Source: Ariolimax columbianus
Lineage: Eukaryota; Mollusca; Gastropoda; Stylommatophora; Arionidae
Reading direction: 5' to 3'
DNA: 64,000 bases
NCBI GenBank assembly: GCA_036924085.1
Contig: JAVGWX010000013.1
Span: 57,043,652 to 57,107,651 of the forward strand
Numbering within the stretch: the stretch's first letter is position 1; every line of letters starts with the position of its first letter. Both the position numbers and the translations under genes were made by a program. A model generated the notes under the pieces. The model was not told the origin of the DNA. It did no database searches and saw only the letters and a program-made list of their open reading frames with translations. Positions 30,626 to 42,639 of this stretch are shown in pieces.

Positions 30626-31047
30626 CTCCCAAAGTCTTTTCCAACAGTTTCTGTCTTGGGCCACGGTGGGCAAGTAGATAAGAGTCGTTCATCTGTGGCA
30701 TCGTGGATGTTGTTGGGGAATGCAAAGGAGTCAGACCAACGGGTTGGTGGTCGTCCCCATGGTCGTTTCTTGTCTCTGGGGTATCATATTGCTGTAGCTG
30801 TGCTCCAACAATTCTTAAGTAAGTGGACCGCTCAGCGATCATTCATCTTGTCTGTATAAATAACTGCATCAACCACTAGGGATAATTGACGTATGAAAGA
30901 GTTATGAAGACTTTTTTGTTCGTTGTCTATGAAGCGCAAGGCCGACCATGCGTCAGTGTTCATGTTTGCGTCTCATAACACATTGCAGGTAGTACTGTGG
31001 AATTGATGGCTCTGGCAGTGGAAAATGTCTATTATAGGCTTTATCGA
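30626..31047. other. Unassigned unique sequence
   Basis: This separates the 24-bp array from the large satellite. No motif is recognised. Confidence 0.4.
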
Positions 31048-34000
31048 ACATTACCACACAAGAGTGTACATGCTAACACAACATTACCACACAAGAGTGT
31101 ACATGCTAACACATTACCACACAAGAGTGTACATGCTAACACAACATTACCACACAGAGTGTATATGCTAACACAACATTACCACCCAAGAGTGTACATG
31201 CTAACACAACATTACCACACAAGAGTGTATATGCTAACACAACATTACCACCAAAGAGTGTACATGCTAACACAACATTACCACACAAGAGTGTACATGC
31301 TAACACAACATTACCACCCAAGAGTGTACACGCTAACACAACATTACCACACAAGAGTGTACATGCTAGCACAACATTACCACACAAGAGTGTACATGCT
31401 AACACAACATTACCCCACAAGAGTGTACATGCCAACACATTACCACACAAGAGTGTACATGCTAACACAACATTACCACACAAGAGTGTATATGCTAACA
31501 CAACATTACCACACAAGAGTGTACATGCTAACACAACATTACCACACAAGAGTGTATATTCTAACACAACATTACCATCCAAGAGTGTACATGCTAACAC
31601 AACATTACCACCCAAGAGTGTACATGCTAACACAACATTACCACACAAGAGTGTACATGCTAACACAACATTACCACACAAGAGTGTACATGCTAACACA
31701 ACATTACCACACAAGAGTGTACACGCCAACACATTACCACACAAGAGTGTACATGCTAACACAACATTACCACACAAGAGTGTATATGCTAACACAACAT
31801 TACCACACAAGAGTGTACATGCTAACACAACATTACCACACAAGAGTGTATATTCTAACACAACATTACCACACAAGAGTGTACATGCTAACCCAACATT
31901 ACCACACACGAGTGTACATGCTAACACAACATTGCCACACAAGAGTGTACATGCTAACACAACATTACCACCCAAGAGTGTACATGCTAACACAACATTA
32001 CTACACAAGAGTGTACATGCTAACACAACATTACCACACAAGAGTGTACATGCTAACCCAACATTACCACACAAGAGTGTACATGCTAACACAACATTAC
32101 CACACAAGAGTGTACATGCTAACACAACATTACCACCCAAGAGTGTACATGCTAACACAACATTACCAGCCAAGAGTGTACATGCTAACACAACATTATC
32201 ACCCAAGCGTGTACATGCTAACACAACATTGCCACCCAAGCGTGTACATGCTAACACAACATTATCACCCAAGCGTGTACATGCTAACACAACATTATCA
32301 CCCAAGAGTGTACATGCTAACACAACATTACCACCCAAGAGTGTACATGCTAACACAACATTACCAGCCAAGAGTGTACATGCTAACACAACATTATCAC
32401 CCAAGCGTGTACATGCTAACACAACATTGCCACCCAAGCGTGTACATGCTAACACAACATTATCACCCAAGCGTGTACATGCTAACACAACATTATCACC
32501 CAAGCGTGTACATGCTAACACAACATTATCACCCAAGAGTGTACATGCTAACACAACATTATCACCCAAGCGTGTACATGCTAACACAACATTACCACAC
32601 AAGCGTGTACATGCTAACACAACATTACCACCCAAGCGTGTACATGCTAACACAACATTATCACCCAAGCGTGTACATGCTAACACAACATTGCCACCCA
32701 AGCGTGTACATGCTAACACAACATTATCACCCAAGCGTGTACATGCTAACACAACATTATCACCCAAGCGTGTACATGCTAACACAACATTACCACCCAA
32801 GCGTGTACATGCTAACACAACATTATCACCCAAGCGTGTACATGCTAACACAACATTATCACCCAAGAGTGTACATGCTAACACAACATTATCACCCAAG
32901 CGTGTACATGCTAACACAACATTACCACACAAGCGTGTACATGCTAACACAACATTACCACCCAAGCGTGTACATGCTAACACAACATTATCACCCAAGC
33001 GTGTACATGCTAACACAACATTACCACACAAGCGTGTACATGCTAACACAACATTACCACCCAAGAGTGTACACGCTAACACAACATTACCACACAAGAG
33101 TGTACATGCTAGCACAACATTACCACACAAGAGTGTACATGCTAACACAACATTACCCCACAAGAGTGTACATGCCAACACATTACCACACAAGAGTGTA
33201 CATGCTAACACAACATTACCACACAAGAGTGTATATGCTAACACAACATTACCACACAAGAGTGTACATGCTAACACAACATTACCACACAAGAGTGTAT
33301 ATTCTAACACAACATTACCATCCAAGAGTGTACATGCTAACACAACATTACCACCCAAGAGTGTACATGCTAACACAACATTACCACACAAGAGTGTACA
33401 TGCTAACACAACATTACCACACAAGAGTGTACATGCTAACACAACATTACCACACAAGAGTGTACACGCCAACACATTACCACACAAGAGTGTACATGCT
33501 AACACAACATTACCACACAAGAGTGTATATGCTAACACAACATTACCACACAAGAGTGTACATGCTAACACAACATTACCACACAAGAGTGTATATTCTA
33601 ACACAACATTACCACACAAGAGTGTACATGCTAACCCAACATTACCACACACGAGTGTACATGCTAACACAACATTGCCACACAAGAGTGTACATGCTAA
33701 CACAACATTACCACCCAAGAGTGTACATGCTAACACAACATTACTACACAAGAGTGTACATGCTAACACAACATTACCACACAAGAGTGTACATGCTAAC
33801 CCAACATTACCACACAAGAGTGTACATGCTAACACAACATTACCACACAAGAGTGTACATGCTAACACAACATTACCACCCAAGAGTGTACATGCTAACA
33901 CAACATTACCAGCCAAGAGTGTACATGCTAACACAACATTATCACCCAAGCGTGTACATGCTAACACAACATTGCCACCCAAGCGTGTACATGCTAACAC

Positions 34001-35490
34001 AACATTATCACCCAAGCGTGTACATGCTAACACAACATTATCACCCAAGAGTGTACATGCTAACACAACATTACCACCCAAGAGTGTACATGCTAACACA
34101 ACATTACCAGCCAAGAGTGTACATGCTAACACAACATTATCACCCAAGCGTGTACATGCTAACACAACATTGCCACCCAAGCGTGTACATGCTAACACAA
34201 CATTATCACCCAAGCGTGTACATGCTAACACAACATTATCACCCAAGCGTGTACATGCTAACACAACATTATCACCCAAGAGTGTACATGCTAACACAAC
34301 ATTATCACCCAAGCGTGTACATGCTAACACAACATTACCACACAAGCGTGTACATGCTAACACAACATTACCACCCAAGCGTGTACATGCTAACACAACA
34401 TTATCACCCAAGCGTGTACATGCTAACACAACATTGCCACCCAAGCGTGTACATGCTAACACAACATTATCACCCAAGCGTGTACATGCTAACACAACAT
34501 TATCACCCAAGCGTGTACATGCTAACACAACATTACCACCCAAGCGTGTACATGCTAACACAACATTATCACCCAAGCGTGTACATGCTAACACAACATT
34601 ATCACCCAAGAGTGTACATGCTAACACAACATTATCACCCAAGCGTGTACATGCTAACACAACATTACCACACAAGCGTGTACATGCTAACACAACATTA
34701 CCACCCAAGCGTGTACATGCTAACACAACATTATCACCCAAGCGTGTACATGCTAACACAACATTACCACACAAGCGTGTACATGCTAACACAACATTAC
34801 CACCCAAGCGTGTACATGCTAACACAACATTATCACCCAAGCGTGTACATGCTAACACAACATTGCCACCCAAGCGTGTACATGCTAACACAACATTATC
34901 ACCCAAGCGTGTACATGCTAACACAACATTATCACCCAAGCGTGTACATGCTAACACAACATTACCACCCAAGCGTGTACATGCTAACACAACATTACCA
35001 CACAAGAGTGTACATGCTAACACAACATTATCACCCAAGAGTGTACATGCTAACACAACATTATCACCCAAGCGTGTACATGCTAACACAACATTACCAC
35101 ACAAGCGTGTACATGCTAACACAACATTACCACCCAAGCGTGTACATGCTAACACAACATTATCACCCAAGCGTGTACATGCTAACACAACATTACCACC
35201 CAAGCGTGTACATGCTAACACAACATTATCACCCAAGCGTGTACATGCTAACACAACATTATCACCCAAGCGTGTACATGCTAACACAACATTACCACAC
35301 AAGAGTGTACATGCTAACACAACATTACCACACAAGAGTGTACATGCTAACACAACATTACCCCACAAGAGTGTACATGCTAACACAACATTACCACACA
35401 AGCGTGTACATGCTAACCCAACATTACCACACAAGCGTGTACATGCTAACCCAACATTACCACACAAGAGTGTACATGCTAACCCAACAT
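31048..35490. repeat. 33-bp satellite, about 135 units, with 1,743-bp higher-order duplication
   Basis: The unit is CAAGAGTGTACATGCTAACA plus 'caacattaccaca', with GAG/GCG and cac/ccc/agc variants. Marker variants recur exactly 1,743 bp apart: 'tacacgctaac' (31328 and 33071), 'gctagcacaac' (31365 and 33108) and 'cattactacac' (about 31997 and 33740). This implies a block duplication of roughly 31321-33063. Because 33 is a multiple of three, frames of 1,198-1,506 codons are open on both strands; they have no codon or domain signature and I do not call them genes. Confidence 0.97.
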
Positions 35491-35608
35491 TTGAACCAGC
35501 AAGAAACCCGAAACTGATTGTGCGATAGTAAGAAAAGTGCGTTCCAACACGTGACAGACGCTGGAGACTTCAGAGGAGCAGGGATTGGAAGCAACCACTG
35601 ATAAGCTG

Positions 35609-36345
35609 TTGTTGTTGTTGTTGCTGAATGCCCACAATGAGTATGATTACTCTTTTGCGGGGCATACAAGGACCTATACTGGCAGGTTGTGGTAGCTTTT
35701 CTCACATCCCGAGCGTTTTGATGAAGGTAGATCGGGGTCCTGCATTCGGTTGTGCTATGCTTGGCTTCATCTACATGTCGCTCACTACTATGGGGATCAC
35801 GTCGATCTCTCACCTTGTTAGCCAGACAGTTGAGAGGAAGCCCGTTTCCAGGAAGGGCTGCGTAGAAGCCGAATTGAGGGTGATGGCCGTTGTAGTTTGC
35901 CTGACCTTGACTGACATGTCTGACCAGCATGTTGTACCTGACCCTGACTGACATGTCTGATCAGTATGTTGTGCCTGACCCTGACTGACATGTCTGACCA
36001 GCATGTTGTGCCTGACCCTTACTGACATGTCTGACCAGCATGTTGTCCCTGACCCTGACTAACATGTCTAACCAGCATGTTGTGCCTGACCCTGACTGAC
36101 ATGTCTGACCAGCATGTTGTGCCTGACCCTGACTGACATATCTGACCAGTATGTTGTACCTGACCCTGACTAACATGTCTGACCAGCATGTTGTGCCTGA
36201 CCCTGACTAACATGTCTGACCAGCATGTTGTACCTGACCCTGACTGACATGTCTGACCAGCATGTTGTGCCTGACCCTGACTAACATGTCTGACCAGCAT
36301 GTTGTACCTAATCAAACGTTAGTCTTCCTTCCCCTTAAGAAGCAA
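35609..36345 (+). mobile_element. Family H interspersed repeat, copy 3, with 37-bp array
   Basis: It starts with (GTT)n, then 'gctgaatgcccacaatgag', and contains 'ggttgtgctatgcttggctt', 'caccttgttagccagac' and 'gtttccaggaagggct'. About 11 tandem units (35915-36310) follow, then the terminal 'acgttagtcttccttcccc'. Copies at 47276 and 63638 have the same flanks with no array and with one to two units respectively. Confidence 0.8.
35915..36310. repeat. 37-bp minisatellite of family H (about 11 units)
   Basis: The unit contains CTGACATGTCTGACCAGCAT and 'gttgtgcctgaccctga'. Its core aligns with the reverse complement of the 28-bp unit at 8.4-9.99 kb. Confidence 0.93.
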
Positions 36346-36408
36346 AATAATAAAGAGAGTAATCATTACCGGATCATGGCAATATTACCATGCAAGTAAC
36401 TAAACAAT

Positions 36409-36537
36409 ACATGGGGAGAAAAGATACGTATGGCCTACATATGTGGGGAGAAAAGATACGAAGGCCCTACATACATGGGGAGAAAAGATACGAATGCCCT
36501 ACATACATGGGGAGAAAAGATACGAATGGCCTACATA
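36409..36537. repeat. 32-bp minisatellite, left arm, split by CR1
   Basis: About four units of TACATACATGGGGAGAAAAG plus 'atacgaatggcc'. The array stops at the CR1 3' end and resumes beyond the CR1 5' end. Confidence 0.92.
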
Positions 36538-36616
36538 CTTAACTTAACGTCTTTATACTGGTTTAGAAGACCCTGCAGAGACTGTATACAACCAGTTACA
36601 TTTACATCACCTTGCT

Positions 36617-39541
36617 CTAAAAGCTATGCGCATCCAGTTTATTCTTAAATGCATTAACTGTCCCTGCCTCCACTACCTCCCCTGGCAATGCATTCCAAGC
36701 AGACACCACTCTCTGACTAAAAAAAGATTTCCTAATATCTAACCTGGACCTCTCTTTAGTCAGCTTGTAGCTATGCCCTCGTGTTATTGTAGGTGGCTGT
36801 ATTTAAAAAAAAACTTGTTATAGTCTAATTTATCGATTCCTCTGATCATCTTATAAACCTGTATTAAGTCACCTCGAATTCTTCTCTCTTCGAGACACTG
36901 TAGGCCGGTTTTTCTGAGTCGTTCCTCATAACTGTAATTCTGGAATCCCACTATCATCTTTGTCGCTCTTTTTTGTATTTTTTCTAGCATGTTTATGTCC
37001 CCTCTATGATAAGGACTCCACACCTGTACACAGTACTCCAATCTAGGTCTAACTAAAGCTTTATACAGTTTGACGATCACTTCCTTGCTCCTATGTTTAA
37101 TATTTCTTTTTATCATACCTAACATTGCATTTGCCTTTTTCACTGCTACTTTAAATTGCTCACTCACCTTTCCTGTATGATCTATTATAACCCCTAGGTC
37201 CCTTTCCTTATCTATCTTTCTAATATTGTTTTCTCCCATTCTGTAATTATGTTCCATATTGGATCTACCCATGTGGATGACTGTACATTTATCTACATTA
37301 AACTCCATTTGCCAGCTTACAGACCATTCTCGAATTTTATCTAAATCCGACATCAATATATCCACTTCCGCTTTAGATGAGACACTGCTGCATAGTTTTG
37401 TGTCATCAGCAAATTTTGCAATCATGGATCTCATATCAATGTCCAAATCATTTATATATATCAAGAACAAAATTGGTCCCAAAACCGAGCCCTGTGGCAC
37501 ACCACTTTTCACTTCACACCACTCAGAGTACTCCTTATTTATGCCCACCCTCTGCCTTCTTCCCGTTAACCAATTTTCAATCCATTTGGCAACTTCCCCA
37601 CCTATTCCATGTGATTTTAACTTTCGAAATAATCTTTGATGAGGTACTCTATCAAAGGCCTTTGCAAAGTCTAGATTAATAACATCCACTGGCTCCCCTT
37701 TATCTATGATTTTAGTACCCTCCTCCATGAATTCTAATAGATTTGTTAAGCATGATCTCCCTCTAGTAAACCCATGCTGACTATTTCTAATTAGATTAAA
37801 TTTTTCTAAATGCATTACAATGTTTTCTTTGATTATTGACTCTAACAATTTACAGACTATGCTCGTTAAACTCACCGGTCTATAATTTGCTGGATCTGAT
37901 TGTTTGCCTTTTTTGAATAAGGGGATCACTCCTGCATCTTTTCAATCCCGTGGAACAATCCCTTTTGTAAGTGATTGAGAACATAATATAGCCAATGGTT
38001 TTGCTAGTTGGTCTCTAATTTCATACAGCAATTTTGGGTGAATACCATCTTGACCTGGACATTTATTCACCTTCAACCCCTCCAATTTTTAAAAACCATT
38101 TCCTCTGTAATACAGATTGATCTTAATCCCGCTGTATCCATGTCTCTTTAACAAATATCTATAGGCTCTGGGATCTCGGAGCAGTCCTCCTTTGTGAAGA
38201 CTGTGCCAAAGTACTCATATAGCAGATTAGCAGCCTCCCTATTCTCACTGATGATTTTCCCTGTACTGTCTATGAGAGGGCCTACTTTGTCTTTCGTTCC
38301 TTGTTTATTTCTAACATAAGAAAAGAAGCTTTTACTATCAGTCTTGATCCTCTGAGCAAGTTTTTTTTCAAAGTCTATTTTTGCTGTTTTATTCGCTTTC
38401 TGATATATGTTCTGCTTGTCCAAATATTTTACATGTTTCTTTTGATTTACCTGCCTCTATATATTTTTTCCATGCTTTATTTTTTGCTCTTCTACATTTC
38501 ACTACAAATCTAGTTATCCACTTTTTACGCTTGGGGTTTACCTCCCTACATGGAACACAATCCTCTTTTAGCGTTTCTAGAACTGTTTTAAAACTTTCCC
38601 ACTCCTGTTCAACATCTGTTCCTACAACAATATCTTTCCAGATTATGTGGTTCGCTGCCTCTTTCATCCTCTTAACATATGCCTTAGAGTAGTCGTATGT
38701 TCGCGTGTTTATGTTTACTTCTTTCCCTGCAATAAGATCCCAACGGATGATTTGATGGTCACTTGAGCCAAACAGTTCCCCAAAGGTAACGTTTTCAATC
38801 ATATTTTCCTCTGTGGTAAAAACTAGGTCGAGTATGTTTTTGCCTCTGGTGGCTGCTTCTACATGTTGAATTAAAAAAATTGTCAGTTATGCACTTAACA
38901 AAAGGTTTTGACTCTACAAGTGATTCTGCCATATCCCATTTTATTTCTGGATAGTTGAAATCTCCCATTAATAATAATTTCCCTTTACTTGCCTTTGCTA
39001 TGCTACTAATCAGCTCCTCATCTTCCTCTTTTTGACTTGATGGACATCTATAGCACACTCCAATCACTGTTTTTTCACCCCCACTTTCTATTTCTCCCCA
39101 TACACTTTCATTTTTGTTACCACATGATAAATAATCTTTGATCGTTATATTAACAGAATTTATACAGTATAATAAAACGCCACCTCCCTTAGTCTTGTCT
39201 CCAATTATCCTATCTTTCCTTAACATTGTATATCCCTCAATTTCAAGTTCACTATCTGCAATCTCCTCATATGTCCATGATTCTGTTAACCCTATTATAT
39301 CTGGTTTTTCTTCTTCTACATACAGTTCCAATTCTTCTCTTTTATTTACTATGCTTCTCAGATTTGCATAAAAACATTTTAGTTTGTAATGTTGTTGGTT
39401 TTCCTCTTTTTGCTTCTGCTTTATCATTTTAGTGTTTGCTTTTCTACTATGTATTTCACACTTCCCTGACACCAACGTACCCTTTTGACTACATCCTCTA
39501 TAGCACCCTATTGTAGGCCTATCTTTAGTCTCATACTTCAT
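36617..39541 (-). pseudogene. CR1 ORF2: AP endonuclease and reverse transcriptase, several disablements
   Basis: The frame starts MKYETKDRPTIGCYRG at 39541. The endonuclease is recognisable by KCFYANLRSIVNK, GLTESW, LLLMGDFNYPEIKWD and SDHQIIRWD. After a linker comes CPGQDGIHPKLL, then the RT: NYRPVSLTSIVCKLL, INLDFAKAFDRVPH (motif A), SGVPQGSVLGPILF, KFADDTKL (catalytic FADD), KERDLGVIID and [15 protein letters not shown]. The 381-codon RT frame (37929-36784) keeps all catalytic Asp. Disablements: a frameshift in a T-run near 38875, frameshifts near 38420 and 38090, a TGA at 37942-37944 where TGG is expected, and an A-run frameshift near 36805. The original stop is the TAG at 36617-36619. 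Confidence 0.92.
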
Positions 39542-39549
39542 AGGCCTTA

Positions 39550-40401
39550 CTAGTTTAAATTTCTAACACAATGATAGAACATATATTTTGCTACAACATG
39601 CTGTCCTATCTCATTTAGATGTAAACCTCCCCTATCTAACATTTTACTTTTTTCTACTTTAACATCAATAAATTCCATTCCCATGTCCGCACACATCACC
39701 TGTAACCTAAGGTTGATACCTATTATTTTGCTATCTAGATAGTCTGACCCATCTGCTCTGTCTAAAATGCCCATCATTGTGACCTTTCTAAACTGTTTTT
39801 CCTTAAGTGTTCTCATAAGACTTTTATATTTATCCATAATTATTTCTGTACAATCTCTCTTTACATTATTTGTTCCTACCAATACTACCACATGACTGTT
39901 TCCTTTGTCATCTATCCTCTTTATTCTCCCCTCTATGTCCTCTATTTTTGCTCCCCCAGTATCCATTCTTTCAAACATGTTGTGTTGTTTAGACAAATGT
40001 CTGCCAACCTCTCTCACCATTGAATCTCCTACTACCAATACTGACCCCTCACCTATATGTGCATACTTCTCTCCAAAGCTCTCTGCCCTGTGAGCTGTTT
40101 CCTCACTCAAATCTCCCTTACTTCCTTGACTACACCTAGACTGCAGCTTCTTTAAAATTTCCTCCATTTTCACTTTTTTCCCTTCTATTTCCATCTGCCT
40201 CTTTTCTATCTCCTCTAATCTCTTCTCATTTTCCCTTATATTGCACTCCATTTGTGCCTGCCTCTCTTCAACTCTACATATCCTACATAAAACGGTTCCT
40301 TCATCTTCCAACGTTGTAGTAATACTAACATTTTCGCCACACAAATCACATAATCTGACTTGGCCTTTCCTCGCAGCAGTTCGTCTCGTCTTAGTGGCCA
40401 T
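39550..40401 (-). CDS. CR1 ORF1 protein (zinc finger, coiled coil, esterase domain)
   Basis: An intact 283-codon frame. Residues 18-42 hold CDLC and CRIC, two cysteine pairs that would form a C4 zinc finger. Residues 48-88 are a highly charged probable coiled coil (RLEEIEKRQMEIEGKKVK). Residues 119-275 look like an SGNH/GDSL esterase: VLVVGDSM with the nucleophile Ser at 127, LVGTNN at 175-179, and DRGGLHLNE with Asp256 and His261. Esterase-type ORF1 proteins are known from CR1-group LINEs and are thought to bind RNA, and possibly lipid, during retrotransposition. The start is ATG following ATGG-type context (MATKTRRT), and the stop lies 8 bp before ORF2. It is the only frame in the window I regard as a genuine uninterrupted protein; ORF2 of the same copy is broken. 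Confidence 0.88.
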   Translation of the reverse strand: MATKTRRTAARKGQVRLCDLCGENVSITTTLEDEGTVLCRICRVEERQAQMECNIRENEKRLEEIEKRQMEIEGKKVKMEEILKKLQSRCSQGSKGDLSEETAHRAESFGEKYAHIGEGSVLVVGDSMVREVGRHLSKQHNMFERMDTGGAKIEDIEGRIKRIDDKGNSHVVVLVGTNNVKRDCTEIIMDKYKSLMRTLKEKQFRKVTMMGILDRADGSDYLDSKIIGINLRLQVMCADMGMEFIDVKVEKSKMLDRGGLHLNEIGQHVVAKYMFYHCVRNLN

Positions 40402-40785
40402 ACTAATTTTGCTATTTATTTCCGTTAGCCAATAAGTTATATTAATACCTAATAAAATGTATACTTCTTAAAGCAACGCCAAAAAAGGAACAAACAAATG
40501 TCGCTGGTATTTACCTTTCTACAAAGTATCAAAACGACTAGGCCTAGTGTTACTTGAGTGTTACTACCGCTCACTGTTCCACGCTATTTAATTCTGTCAA
40601 GTCACTAACTATCTGTTATAACAAGGCCACTATATTTGAAAATACGTATGCTACAATAAACTACAATCACAACTATGTTATTATTACACAAATTAATTTT
40701 CAACACTAATACTTATCTGAAACGTTATAAATCTCTGTTCTGTCAATTCAAACCAACCACCATCTTGAACAACCGGAAACAGTGA

Positions 40786-41205
40786 ATACGTGGTGAGAAA
40801 AGATACGAATGTTCTACAAACATGGTGAGAAAAGATAGAAGGGCCTACAAATATGTGGAGAAAAGATAGAATGGCCTGCATACATTGGGAGAAAAGATAA
40901 GAATGGGCTACATACATGGGGAGAAAAGATAAGAATGGGCTACATACATGGGGAGAAAAGATAAGAATGGGCTACATACATGGGGAGAAAAGATAAGAAT
41001 GGGCTACATACATGGGGAGAAAAGATAAGAATGGGCTACATACATGGGGAGAAAAGATAAGAATGGGCTACAAACATGGGGAGAAAAGATAGAATGGCCT
41101 ACATACATGAGGAGAAAAGAGAAGAATGGCCTACAAACATTGGGAGAAAAGATAGAATGGCCTACAAACATGGAGAGAAAAGAGATGAATATCCTACAAA
41201 CTAAG
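40786..41205. repeat. 32-bp minisatellite, right arm, split by CR1
   Basis: About 13 units of 'tacatacatggggagaaaag' plus 'ataagaatgggc', with variants 'tgg' and 'aaac'. It continues the array at 36409-36537 on the far side of the CR1. Confidence 0.93.
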
Positions 41206-41574
41206 CAGTCAGATGTCAAATAAGGGCAGAAATAGGAAGTAAAGAGGAATTGGTGAAGAATTTGAAAACCCTTTCAGTTTGTTCATCCCGTAACCCATCA
41301 GGTCGTTGGGGCACACACAAAAAAAACCCTTTAGTTAACATTTAAAGACAGAGGCGTGACGTGTATTCTGAACACTGGGGCAGAGAAAGAATACATCATG
41401 GTGGAGAGAAGACATTAAAAGGATAATAGAACAAATGAAAAAGCCATATAAGAAATACCTGGATGCTTGGAATACTGCATGGCATACATAGGAATGCAAT
41501 GAATATGTAGTTCTAAGAACGGGAACACAGAACACAATGCTGACAGAAAACAAAAATTCATAGACGGACTTCGG
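41206..41574. other. Mostly unassigned; short LINE 3' fragment
   Basis: Positions 41287-41316 match the 3' end of the LINE at 7545. The plus strand further on (41397-41470) reads WWREDIKRIIEQMKKPYKK, which might be a LINE C-terminus but is too short to judge. Confidence 0.35.
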
Positions 41575-42500
41575 AGAAAGACGGGGAAAGACGGAGAAAG
41601 GCGGAGAAAGGCGGAGAAAGGCGGGAAAAGACGGGGACAGACGGGGACAGACGGAGACAGACTGGGAAAGACGAGGACAGACGGAGAAGGACAGACGGAG
41701 AAAGACGGAGAAAGACTGGGACAGACGGGAAAGACTGAGAAAGGCGGGGACAGATGGGAAAGACGGGGACAGACGGGACAGACAGAGAAGATGTGGACTG
41801 ACGGAGAAGATGGGGACAGACGGAGAAAGACCGGGAAAGGCAGGGAAAGACGGGCACAGACGGGAACAGACGCAGACGATGGGGAAAGACGGGGAAAGAC
41901 GGGAAAAGGCAGATAAAGACGGAGCAAGGCGGGGGAAAATGGAGACAGACGGGGAAAGACGGGGAAAAACAGGGAAAGGCGAGGAAAGGCGCGGGAAGGC
42001 GGGGAAAGGCGGGGAAAGACGAGGACATACGGTGAAAGAAGGTGACAGACGCTCAAAGGCGGGGAAAGGCGGTAAAAGACGGAGAAAAATGGGGAAAGGC
42101 GAGGAAATACGGGTAAAGACGGAAACAGACGAGGACAGACGGGGAAAGACGAGGACAGATGGAGAAGGACAGACGGAGAAAGACGGGGAAAGGCGGGGAC
42201 AGACGGGAAAGACGGAGAAAGGCGGGGACAGACGAGGAAGACAGGGACAGACGGAGAAGATGGGGACAGACGTAGAAGATAGGGACAGACGGAGAAGATG
42301 GGGACAGACGGAGAAAGACGGGGAAAGGTGGGGAAAGACGGACAAAGGCGAGGAAAGGTGGGCAAGGTGAGAAAATCCGGGCAAAGGCGGGGAAAGACGG
42401 AGAAAGACGAGGACAGACGGAGAAAAACGGGGAAAGACGGGGACAGACGGAAACAGACTGGGACAGATGGGGACAGACGGAGAAAGAATGCAGGAGAAAA
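41575..42500. repeat. Purine-rich minisatellite
   Basis: About 920 bp built from 'gacggggaaag', 'ggcggggacag' and 'gacggagaag' modules of 10-12 bp. The plus strand is almost all A, G and isolated C. Long S/F/P/L-rich minus frames are artefacts. Confidence 0.92.
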
Positions 42501-42639
42501 CCAGAAGCTATTCGAATGGACACTACAGAACACGAAGAAGTAAAAAAGAGGGGCCACTGAAATGTGTCAAAGACTGACGATGTGATTCGCAAGCTAATCC
42601 AAGGAAGATAAATAACGGACGAACATACTGTTTCTCTGA

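Larger units (their letters stand above)
36538..40783 (-). mobile_element. Near full-length CR1 retrotransposon
   Basis: This is a 4.25-kb element in minus sense. It has a leader of about 380 bp starting near 'cactgtttccggttgttcaa' and 'gatggtgg', then ORF1 (40401-39550), then ORF2 (39541-36617) with endonuclease and RT, then a 3' UTR of about 80 bp ending 'aagacgttaagttaagt'. The same 32-bp minisatellite lies on both sides, so both element ends can be placed. Fragments of the same family lie at 25604 and 62446. The target duplication is at most a few bases ('atac'). Confidence 0.92.

Noticed and set aside
30997..35528. Open frames of 1,198-1,506 codons on both strands
   Set aside because: They are produced by a 33-bp satellite whose unit is a multiple of three. 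They are open on both strands at once, shift repeat phase at short units and show no domain or codon signature.
36784..37929. RT frame as a domesticated host reverse transcriptase
   Set aside because: It is continuous with CR1 endonuclease, ORF1, leader and 3' end, and carries a TGA and frameshifts around it. It is an ordinary dead CR1 ORF2.
41335..42592. Minus frames of 349-380 codons rich in Ser, Pro and Phe
   Set aside because: Translation of the purine-rich array in several overlapping frames. No conserved motif.
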